Source of the DNA: Pirellulaceae bacterium
GTDB taxonomy: Bacteria; Planctomycetota; Planctomycetia; Pirellulales; Pirellulaceae
NCBI GenBank assembly: GCA_026989685.1
Contig: JALSIV010000037.1
Span: forward strand, 1 to 32,428
Reading direction: 5' to 3'
Length of the DNA: 32,428 bases
The notes under the pieces are model-generated. The model saw only the letters and a program-made list of their open reading frames with translations, did not search any database and was not told the DNA's origin. Positions 7,404 through 13,866 of this stretch are shown piece by piece (position 1 is the first letter of the stretch; each line of letters starts with the position of its first letter). The translations under genes and the position numbers were made by a program.

Positions 7404-9200
7404 TCAGGGTTGCACGGTCCCAGCCGCCCATTCCACAGGTGAAGACGATCGTCGTGCGGTCTCGAGCTTCTCCAATTTTATCTGTTCCCAGGTTACGACG
7501 CCGAACTGGGCGTTCCCGTAACGAACCTCCAACCGGTGGGGCAGGGAAACCCCATCCGTCTCGCGATAGTCATCGAAATAGATCTCGCACGGATCGACAT
7601 GTTGTTGCGGAAACATCTCCAGCAACACCAGTTGCCCGTTTGCCGGATCGAAATAGAACCGCGTGTCGACGGTGGCGTGCGTCGCCGCGATGACATCGAA
7701 CAGACCGTCGCGCTCGGGGATCGGACAGGTCCCCACGTAAATCACTTCGCCGAAGGCCTTGGGGCCGACCGTCAGCATCCGCTTCCAACTGGCCAACGCC
7801 GTCAACAACCCGCCGCTACCCGCCGGTCCGAGCTGGCTGTCCCAGTCCTTTTCCAGGTCGACCACAAACCGCCCCTGCGGAAACGTCCCCGTCACGCGAG
7901 TCGTCCCCAACTCGACAAGCACGTCCCCCGCCCCCTCCTGTTTCCCCTTCAAGATCCACTTGCCGTTTTGGGCAACCGGAGCGTCGGACTTGCGAAAAGC
8001 ACGCCAAACTCGCTGCTGATTCAATCGGTTGAAATAGTAGTTGGCATAGCCTCGTCGCGTCTCCACATACTTGGCGAGGTGGGCCGGAATTTCGGCTTTT
8101 TGCGTGCGAGGATGAGCCGGCGGCTTATTCGGCTGTTTCTTGTCCTTGGGATGTTCCGGCGGCTGCCGCGGTGGTCGCTGCGGCCGGCCGGCCAGTTTCT
8201 TCAACAACTCGTCTCCCGCGTGAACCCCCGCCAGGCGAACGAAGATTTGGTGAGTTTCGTCGTCGCGGCGATACTTGAGCGAAACCCGCCAGCCCTTGGG
8301 AAGCGTCCCCAGGATGTTCTTGAAAATGTTGGCCGAGGTGACCGACCGGCCTGCGAGCGAAAGGATTTCGTCGTCGTAGCGCAGGCCCCGCCGAAAGGCA
8401 TCGGAAGACTCCAAAATGTCGGTGACTCGAACCGTCCCGTCCGATCCCGTGGCGACGGTGGCTCCCAGCGTCGCGTGATCCACGATCCGCCCGCTGTGGA
8501 GATACCCCATGAAATGCTTGATCTGGTTGATCGAAATCGCGTAGCCCACCCCGACGTTGACTCGGCCCCGTTTTTCGAACGACCCCCGTCCGTTGATGCC
8601 GATCAATCTTCCCTGCGCGTCGAACAGCGGCCCACCCGAGTTTCCCGGGTTGATAGCCGCATCCGTCTGGATGCAGTCGGCGTACTCCAGCAAGGTCCCG
8701 GCCGGATACTGATAGCGGTGGACTCCCGAAACGATGCCGTAGGTGACCGTCGGTTGAAAATCGGTTGCCAGCAGAAACGGATTACCGATGGCAAAACACC
8801 AGTCGCCGACCCGCACCGTTTCACTGTCCCCCAGTTCGGCCGTAGGGAAATCGTCCCGCCCCATGAGTTTGATCAACGCCACGTCGCCGACGGGATCGAC
8901 ACCTACCAGCACCGCGTCATAGAGGCGACCATCGGGCATGCTGCACTGCATCGTCAGACCGGCCGGCCGCACCACGTGGTAGTTCGTCAAGGCATAGCCG
9001 TCCGGAGTCACGACGACTCCGCTGCCGCCCCCTTGGCCCCCTTTGGCAAAAACACTCACGGCTGCCGGCATCGCCTTGGCCACGGCGGCAATCCGGGCCG
9101 CTTCGGCTCGGCGCACCGCTTCGGGAATCTCCTGGCCGTACAACCGACCGCCCCCCGAGGCACTAATCGCCAAGATGATTGCCAACGCCGTCGCACGCAT
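7404..9200 (-). CDS. HtrA-like serine protease with PDZ and C-terminal LolA-like domain
   Basis: The product is 598 residues. A short signal peptide (about 1-22) precedes a trypsin-like domain with an intact triad: His75 in LTNYHVV, Asp106 in DPVGDVALI and Ser188 in NPGNSGGPL. One PDZ domain lies at about 245-335. A proline/lysine-rich linker (about 340-385) leads to a C-terminal beta-rich domain (about 390-590), whose ending (FDDYRETDGVSLPHRLEV) resembles LolA/outer-membrane-lipoprotein-sorting folds. That last assignment is from pattern only. Family members degrade or refold misfolded envelope proteins. AAAGGTG lies 6 nt upstream of ATG 9200. It is the only catalytically competent member of the three-gene array and is probably the working protease of the set. 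Confidence 0.9.
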   Translation of the reverse strand: MRATALAIILAISASGGGRLYGQEIPEAVRRAEAARIAAVAKAMPAAVSVFAKGGQGGGSGVVVTPDGYALTNYHVVRPAGLTMQCSMPDGRLYDAVLVGVDPVGDVALIKLMGRDDFPTAELGDSETVRVGDWCFAIGNPFLLATDFQPTVTYGIVSGVHRYQYPAGTLLEYADCIQTDAAINPGNSGGPLFDAQGRLIGINGRGSFEKRGRVNVGVGYAISINQIKHFMGYLHSGRIVDHATLGATVATGSDGTVRVTDILESSDAFRRGLRYDDEILSLAGRSVTSANIFKNILGTLPKGWRVSLKYRRDDETHQIFVRLAGVHAGDELLKKLAGRPQRPPRQPPEHPKDKKQPNKPPAHPRTQKAEIPAHLAKYVETRRGYANYYFNRLNQQRVWRAFRKSDAPVAQNGKWILKGKQEGAGDVLVELGTTRVTGTFPQGRFVVDLEKDWDSQLGPAGSGGLLTALASWKRMLTVGPKAFGEVIYVGTCPIPERDGLFDVIAATHATVDTRFYFDPANGQLVLLEMFPQQHVDPCEIYFDDYRETDGVSLPHRLEVRYGNAQFGVVTWEQIKLEKLETARRSSSPVEWAAGTVQP

Positions 9201-9232
9201 TCGTTCACCTTTCCGTGTGTTCCACGTGGTCG

Positions 9233-10462
9233 CTACTTGGTGGATTTGATCAGTTTCGGGTCACACAGGATCAAATGATCGCCATCGTCGGCGTTGTCGC
9301 CGTAGTCGACCAGGATCGTCAACCGTCGTACACCCTCGAGGGAAACATCGATCACCGCCGGGTCCGAGCTGCCGGTGATTTCACCCGACCAGAGCTGCCG
9401 GTCGTCTCCTCGTATGGTCAATTGTACCGTGCCGACGGCTCGGTGGGATACATCGATCCCGGCGACCGCCCGAAATCGCTGGAACGATTCGGGGAGACGG
9501 TAGGTCAATTCGGTGCGACTGTGGATCGCCAGCCCCTTGGCGAAGACGCGTCGATGCCCGTCGCTTCCCACCAATTCCAGGGGGACACCGGAGAGTGTCG
9601 AGTTCTTCCGGACCGAAAAGAGCGATCGAAACGAGTCTTCCAAACGGCCTCCCGGAAAGAACGAAGTCCACTCCACTTGCCGCGGTTCCAAGTCGCTCAA
9701 GTAGACCACATTCGAGCTCAGCAACTCGAGTCGCCGAAGATGCTGCGGAGACCATCGCCACACGACTCCTCCCGCCGTTCGCAGCCGGGCCTCCTGCGAG
9801 GTCACCGCGAACTTGGCCAGTCGCCACTCTCCCCCAAATCGATCGGTCAACTTCCCGGCCGCCTTCGGCGGGGACTCGCGAGGCCGCACAAATGCGATCC
9901 CCTCCAGCTTGGTTCTCTTCACCGGAATCTTCTGTCCGTCGAATTCGAATTCGACGATGTCGTCGTTGACCGCATGAATGACTCCCTCCAGGAGATCCAA
10001 CGATTCGGCCGATTTGCGCACGATCACCACATCGCCGGCCCGCGGCCGCCCCAACAACGCCTCCCACTGTTGATTGGTACCGGGTGCCGGAGCATAAAAG
10101 CGTACGGCATCCAGCGACCGAGTCGGCCCCGTCAGCGTACTACCGTCGAGCAGTTTGGCGTGGAATTCGCCTTGTTGGATCCGCACCTGTGTTACGGGCG
10201 AGCGGCTGCCGTCGGTCCACGTCATCCAGGCGTCGGGATGCGCGGCAATCCCTCGCGCTGTCTCGTCCAGTTCGACCGTGAAGTCGATCCGCGAAATATC
10301 CTCCAGCGGAATCGTGCCGCCGTCTCGGTCCGCCCATTGGATCCCCGACTCGTCGAGTCGGACCACGGCGCCGCGCACCGACTCTCCCGTCGCGCGGTAC
10401 AGCTCGACAGACAAACCGTCCGCCGCAGTGAACATCGCAAGTATCCAAGCGATCAATAACAT
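9233..10462 (-). CDS. Secreted NPCBM-domain protein
   Basis: The product is 409 residues with a short signal peptide (MLLIAWILAMFTAADG). The middle part is beta-rich, with repeated LDGSTLTGP- and VIHAVNDDIVEFEFDG-type segments that resemble small SH3-like barrels. Residues about 252-406 form an NPCBM/NEW2-type module, with KGLAIHSRTELTYRLP, VAGID and a terminal VDYGDNADDGDHLILCDP. NPCBM modules are putative carbohydrate-binding domains, common in Planctomycetota envelope and secreted proteins. The gene heads the operon with the three HtrA-fold genes, 32 bp upstream of the active protease, so it may supply a surface-binding partner. No strong ribosome site is visible before ATG 10462. Substrate unknown. 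Confidence 0.87.
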   Translation of the reverse strand: MLLIAWILAMFTAADGLSVELYRATGESVRGAVVRLDESGIQWADRDGGTIPLEDISRIDFTVELDETARGIAAHPDAWMTWTDGSRSPVTQVRIQQGEFHAKLLDGSTLTGPTRSLDAVRFYAPAPGTNQQWEALLGRPRAGDVVIVRKSAESLDLLEGVIHAVNDDIVEFEFDGQKIPVKRTKLEGIAFVRPRESPPKAAGKLTDRFGGEWRLAKFAVTSQEARLRTAGGVVWRWSPQHLRRLELLSSNVVYLSDLEPRQVEWTSFFPGGRLEDSFRSLFSVRKNSTLSGVPLELVGSDGHRRVFAKGLAIHSRTELTYRLPESFQRFRAVAGIDVSHRAVGTVQLTIRGDDRQLWSGEITGSSDPAVIDVSLEGVRRLTILVDYGDNADDGDHLILCDPKLIKSTK

Positions 10463-10483
10463 GGTGAGTCCAGTCTGTAGTCG

Positions 10484-10546
10484 GGAATTGAAAAATGAAA
10501 ATTGAAAATTGAAAATTGAAAAATGAAAATTGGGAATTGGGAATTG
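10484..10546. repeat. Heptanucleotide array, 9 units of RRAAWTG
   Basis: Nine adjacent 7-mers can be read: GGAATTG, AAAAATG, three AAAATTG, AAAAATG, AAAATTG, then two GGAATTG. The array starts about 22 bp upstream of the NPCBM gene start, in its leader or promoter. Period and AT-rich composition match the array at 191-316, but the unit sequence differs. Confidence 0.93.
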
Positions 10547-10548
10547 GT

Positions 10549-10677
10549 ATGTGCGCGACGGGGAGCTGGAAGTCAGAAGAAGTTGTGATGGACTCTTTCC
10601 GCCTCCTGCTCGTACTTGTAATCGCCTTTATCTTTTGGTGGCTTCGGTGCTTTACGTGGTCAGACCGAAACGCCTGA
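10549..10677 (+). CDS. Possible small membrane peptide (42 codons)
   Basis: This is a short open frame from ATG 10549, or from the internal ATG 10588 which gives 29 residues, ending at TGA 10675-10677. The second half encodes a strongly hydrophobic run, RLLLVLVIAFIFWWLRC, that could span a membrane once, flanked by charged residues. A purine-rich AGAAGAAG precedes ATG 10588. It lies between two repeat arrays and has no neighbour on its strand. It could be a real small membrane protein, the remnant of a lost gene or chance. Confidence 0.22.
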   Translation: MCATGSWKSEEVVMDSFRLLLVLVIAFIFWWLRCFTWSDRNA

Positions 10678-10714
10678 TCTGCCGCGTTATCTCACTTTTC
10701 TCCGAAACGAACTG

Positions 10715-10763
10715 TCACACCTCACACCTCACACCTCACACCTCACACCTCACACCTCACACC
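10715..10763. repeat. Heptanucleotide array, 7 perfect units of TCACACC
   Basis: Seven identical TCACACC units run without interruption and are followed by a partial TCC. Identity of all units points to recent expansion. Flanks are non-coding. This array is GC-richer than the other heptamer arrays in the window. Confidence 0.95.
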
Positions 10764-10870
10764 TCCGGGCACAAACGTCGGCAAGCGTCCAGTGCCGTTA
10801 TCGCCCGACGGCCTGACCCGAGCAAACACAGACGGCAGTACCTAGAAAACGATCGCGTCGGCCAATTCCA

Positions 10871-10898
10871 TTTTTCATTTCTCATTTCTCATTTTTCA
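10871..10898. repeat. Short heptanucleotide array, 4 units of TTTYTCA
   Basis: The units are TTTTTCA, TTTCTCA, TTTCTCA and TTTTTCA, preceded by CCA and followed by TTTCGCC. It ends 13 bp before the stop of the BatC-like gene. On the minus strand it therefore lies just downstream of that stop and reads TGARAAA. Confidence 0.9.
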
Positions 10899-10911
10899 TT
10901 TCGCCTCGCGC

Positions 10912-11982
10912 CTAGCGACTGCTGTTGGCCAATTTGCGGAAATACCCCTCGATCACCTCTCGATAGTGAGCCGGCAGGTCCTTGGTGATTTGCTGCAACG
11001 CGGCTTCACGCTCTTTGGGAGGCAGGTTTCCCCAACCGGTCTTGTTGCCGATGAACTTCTTGTCGACCCGGCCGGGCCCGTGTCCGCCCAGCGGCATGCT
11101 ATCGGGAGCCGGATTGCCGGAACGATTGCTTCCCGAGGCACTCTGCTGCTGTTGCTGTTGTTGCTCTTCGAGCTTCTTGATCAGCTTATCGAGTTTGGCG
11201 ATCACTTCGTCTTCTTGTTTTCTCACCTTCTTGCCCGCCTGGTACAGATCGAGTCTCCGCTCGATCTCGTCCATCAGGCGGGCGATCTCATCCAGCGAAT
11301 CCGTTTTGAGCGGCTTGAGGTCGGCAGCCATCAACTGAGCCAACATGCGGTAGCGCCGAGGCAGTTCGAGTTCCCGCTCGAGCAGCTTTTCCAGCAGAGG
11401 CAAACAATGTTCCTTGTCCAGCATGCGATGGTAGCCGGCCGCCTGGTAGAACAGCAGCGACGCCGGATCGACCACCTCTTCGGGCGATAGTCCTTCGAGC
11501 TGTTGGAGAGCCTCGTCGTAATAGCGGTTGCGAGCCAGCCAGCGAGCGTACATCAGCCGCAGATTGGAGCGCATCCATGCCGGCAGCTTGTCATCACGCA
11601 GGACCGGCTGGGGGTCCAGCAGGTATTTGGCGGGTGGGCGGTCGCAAAGCGCCACCAACCGAGCCGCTCGAGGATCGACGGCGGCCGCCGTGAGGCAAAC
11701 CTGCCGAGCCAGTTGTTCAGGCGACGAGGCCTGCTCCGCCTCGGGCCATAGCACTTCCACCTTGGCTCGAGTAACCTCGTCGACGGTTGCCTGCTTGAGC
11801 CACTGCGTGACGACGGCTCGCACGTCGGCATAACCGGCCGGGGCCCAGGACACTTCATGTGTCAAATCTTCGGCCCGCAGGGACAGACCTCCCAGGCCGG
11901 CACCCAAGCAGGCGACCACAACGGTCCACCGTGCCCCGTTCGTGCATCGCCCCCGTCGCGCCGCTAGATGCGTGTTGGTCAT
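10912..11982 (-). CDS. BatC-like tetratricopeptide protein, last gene of the MoxR operon
   Basis: The product is 356 residues with a signal-like hydrophobic segment near 19-37. Helical repeats of TPR type occupy about 130-215 (YYDEALQQLEGLSPEE and LFYQAAGYHRMLDKE). A coiled coil at about 225-273 runs into a seven-Gln tract (274-280), followed by a Gly/Ser/Pro-rich linker. The C-terminus (about 316-352; GWGNLPPKERE and YREVIEGYFRKLA) is a compact conserved-looking motif that recurs in planctomycete proteins from such clusters. Start ATG 11982 overlaps the previous stop by ATGA and has GGGGAAG 6 nt upstream, so translation is coupled. Position and TPR content suggest the BatC slot of Bat operons; direct homology is not shown. 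Role probably protein-protein assembly in the envelope. Confidence 0.75.
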   Translation of the reverse strand: MTNTHLAARRGRCTNGARWTVVVACLGAGLGGLSLRAEDLTHEVSWAPAGYADVRAVVTQWLKQATVDEVTRAKVEVLWPEAEQASSPEQLARQVCLTAAAVDPRAARLVALCDRPPAKYLLDPQPVLRDDKLPAWMRSNLRLMYARWLARNRYYDEALQQLEGLSPEEVVDPASLLFYQAAGYHRMLDKEHCLPLLEKLLERELELPRRYRMLAQLMAADLKPLKTDSLDEIARLMDEIERRLDLYQAGKKVRKQEDEVIAKLDKLIKKLEEQQQQQQQSASGSNRSGNPAPDSMPLGGHGPGRVDKKFIGNKTGWGNLPPKEREAALQQITKDLPAHYREVIEGYFRKLANSSR

Positions 11983-13835
11983 TTGTTCTTCCCCAAAACG
12001 ATGTCACGAGTGATCTTCTGCAGCTTCTCCTGCCGGTCGGCCAAACGGCTCAGTGCCGATTGCAAGTCCGCATCGTCGGCTTGAGCCAGTGGCTGGTCGG
12101 GATCGTCCAGTAATTGCGCGTAGCGTTTGGTTCGGCGATTGATGCGTAGCTGCAAAGAACGGATCATGCGGAGTTCCGCCAGCATATCGACCAGCGGCTG
12201 GTCCGAGGGATCCTGATTGGTGGGCGGCTGCTGTTGCTGCCGTTGCTCTTCCAAGTCCTGCTGCGCCTGCTTGAGCGCCTCAATCAGTTCTTCCAGAGTT
12301 TGAATGACCTCCTCCTCCAGACCCTGCGTCATCCGGTCGACGCGAGTCTTCGCCAGCCGCTCGGCGACCATCTCCATGTCGTCACGCATCTGTTCCACCA
12401 CTTCGGGAAAAGCAATCGACGATCCCTCTTCCAGCAGCAGATTCAGCGCCCGATCGGCCTCGGAAACAATCTTCCGCTCATCAAACGACAGCTTGTTCGC
12501 CTCGATGTCGACCGCCCGATTGCGCTGCTGTTTGGGGATCTTGGCCAACCGCAACGTTCGCTCATATACCCGCAATTGCATCTGCAGCATTCGTTTGAAC
12601 CGACCCTCCAACATAGCCAACATGCGTTCGATCTCTTCTTCCCGCATCTGCCGGAGAATCTCCTCCAACTCGGCAATCGCCTCCCGCAACTTGGCGGCCG
12701 CCTCCTCTTGAGCCTCGATCGACTCCTTCCGTTTGGCCTCCTCCAATCGCCGCTTGGCCTCTTCCATCTTCTCGCGAGCTTCCTGCAGTCGCTTGCGAGC
12801 CGGATTGTCGTCTTGCTTCTTCTGCTGCTGCTTTTGCCGGCCCTGCTGGTCTTGCTGTCCTTGTTGGCCTTGTTGGCCTTGCTGCCCTTGCTGGCCCTGT
12901 TGCGAATCGGAAGGACTCTGCTGGCCTTCCGATGAGGGAGACTCCTGTTTTCCTTCGTCTGTCGGCTTGTTGTCGTTGTCGCCAGCACCCTTCTTCGTCT
13001 TCTCCTTGTCGGCACCGTCGTCTTTTTGGCTTGGCTGTTGATCCGTCTTCTTGTCGCCATCGTCTTTCGACCCACCCTGTTTGTCGTCGGAAGACTTGCC
13101 GTCTTGCGAGGACTTCGACTTCCCATCGTTCGATTGTCCATCGCTGGATTGGTTGTCTTGTTGGGTCTTTCCGTCGGCGGCCTGAGCTTCGGCGGCTTTG
13201 GCCGCGTCGTCCTTGGCCATTTTTCCCTCAAGTTTGGCAGCGCGGTCGGCGATCTTGCTCTGGTTTTTCGCGAGGTCCTTGAAGTCGGCCCCCCCCTCGT
13301 TGCGTCCTCGTTCGGCCCGCTGCAATTTCTCCAGTTTCTTCAGCTCCCGGATGTATTCCTTGAGTTTTTGTTGTTCGCTCTTGAGTCGGTCCGATCGGTT
13401 TTCGCTCAAGAGCAACTGCAACAGCGCCTGCAGGTCCTGGCTTACCTTCTCTTGGCCTTCCACTGCGCGGGTCAATTGTTCCTGACTGAGCAGCCTCACG
13501 ACGGCATTCAGTTGGCTCTGGGTCAACCGATCCTTGGATTGCTGGTAGGCTTGTTTGAGGAGTGCGGCGCGTCGAGGATTGATGGACGACTCGAAATCGG
13601 CGCGTTTGAACAGCAGCTCTTCCAGACGCCGGTATTTGTCGGCCAACTGTCCTTGCAATACGGCGAGTTCGTCACTTTCGCGAGGAGCCTGCGCGGCCGG
13701 TTTCTTCGAGTCGGCCGAGTCTGGTTCCTGGGCCGTCAGGGGAGCGTGCCCAAGGGCACCGACCAACAGCGTGACGGCGATGCGGGCCCAGGCGATCCGC
13801 CGGTGTGCGGGGGGGAACAGTGAGGCGATCATCAT
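11979..13835 (-). CDS. Q/K/D-rich, coiled-coil envelope protein
   Basis: Starting at the twin ATG 13835/13832 gives about 618 residues and places AGGAG 4 or 7 nt upstream. An in-frame extension to 13919 would overlap the preceding gene by 53 bp and add an unlikely N-terminus, so it is not used. A signal or anchor segment lies at about 12-35. A helical region (about 60-215) comes next, then a long disordered tract (about 222-344) of Ser, Asp, Lys and Gln with GQQ repeats, then extended coiled coil rich in E, K, R (RLEEAKRKES, LREAIAELEEIL). Around residues 415-480 a non-repetitive helical part (LEGRFKRMLQMQLRVYERT) may be a specific domain. No enzyme motif is visible. By context it is a structural or scaffolding component of the MoxR/Bat machine. 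Function unknown. Confidence 0.8.
   Translation of the reverse strand: MMIASLFPPAHRRIAWARIAVTLLVGALGHAPLTAQEPDSADSKKPAAQAPRESDELAVLQGQLADKYRRLEELLFKRADFESSINPRRAALLKQAYQQSKDRLTQSQLNAVVRLLSQEQLTRAVEGQEKVSQDLQALLQLLLSENRSDRLKSEQQKLKEYIRELKKLEKLQRAERGRNEGGADFKDLAKNQSKIADRAAKLEGKMAKDDAAKAAEAQAADGKTQQDNQSSDGQSNDGKSKSSQDGKSSDDKQGGSKDDGDKKTDQQPSQKDDGADKEKTKKGAGDNDNKPTDEGKQESPSSEGQQSPSDSQQGQQGQQGQQGQQGQQDQQGRQKQQQKKQDDNPARKRLQEAREKMEEAKRRLEEAKRKESIEAQEEAAAKLREAIAELEEILRQMREEEIERMLAMLEGRFKRMLQMQLRVYERTLRLAKIPKQQRNRAVDIEANKLSFDERKIVSEADRALNLLLEEGSSIAFPEVVEQMRDDMEMVAERLAKTRVDRMTQGLEEEVIQTLEELIEALKQAQQDLEEQRQQQQPPTNQDPSDQPLVDMLAELRMIRSLQLRINRRTKRYAQLLDDPDQPLAQADDADLQSALSRLADRQEKLQKITRDIVLGKNK
12803..13172 (-). 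repeat. Low-complexity coding tract including 9-bp GQQ repeats
   Basis: Within the Q-rich protein gene, codons here encode mostly Gln, Asp, Ser, Lys and Gly. At about 12850-12900 there is a tandem 9-bp repeat (plus strand TTGTTGGCC and variants) encoding Gly-Gln-Gln five times. The frame stays open throughout. Confidence 0.85.
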
Positions 13836-13839
13836 GGGG

Positions 13840-13844
13840 CTCCT
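13840..13844 (-). promoter_or_regulatory. Shine-Dalgarno AGGAG deciding the start of the Q-rich gene
   Basis: The plus strand reads CTCCT, so the minus-strand mRNA carries AGGAG. It is 4 nt before ATG 13835 and 7 nt before ATG 13832, which supports the internal start over the longer frame that overlaps the upstream gene. Confidence 0.7.
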
Positions 13845-13866
13845 GACGTGGGGAGAGTGGCGGCGA

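Larger units (their letters stand above)
10463..10911. other. 449-bp inter-operon region with three heptamer arrays
   Basis: This stretch separates the end of the MoxR/Bat operon from the start of the NPCBM/HtrA operon, both on the minus strand. It should contain a terminator for the first and a promoter for the second, but no convincing -10/-35 pair or hairpin with a T-run was found. It holds three separate 7-bp-period arrays (10484-10546, 10715-10763, 10871-10898) and one very short open frame with a hydrophobic stretch (10549-10677, plus strand). Confidence 0.8.

Noticed and set aside
7536-9278. 580-codon open frame on the plus strand
   Set aside because: Antisense to the HtrA-like gene that has an intact catalytic triad.
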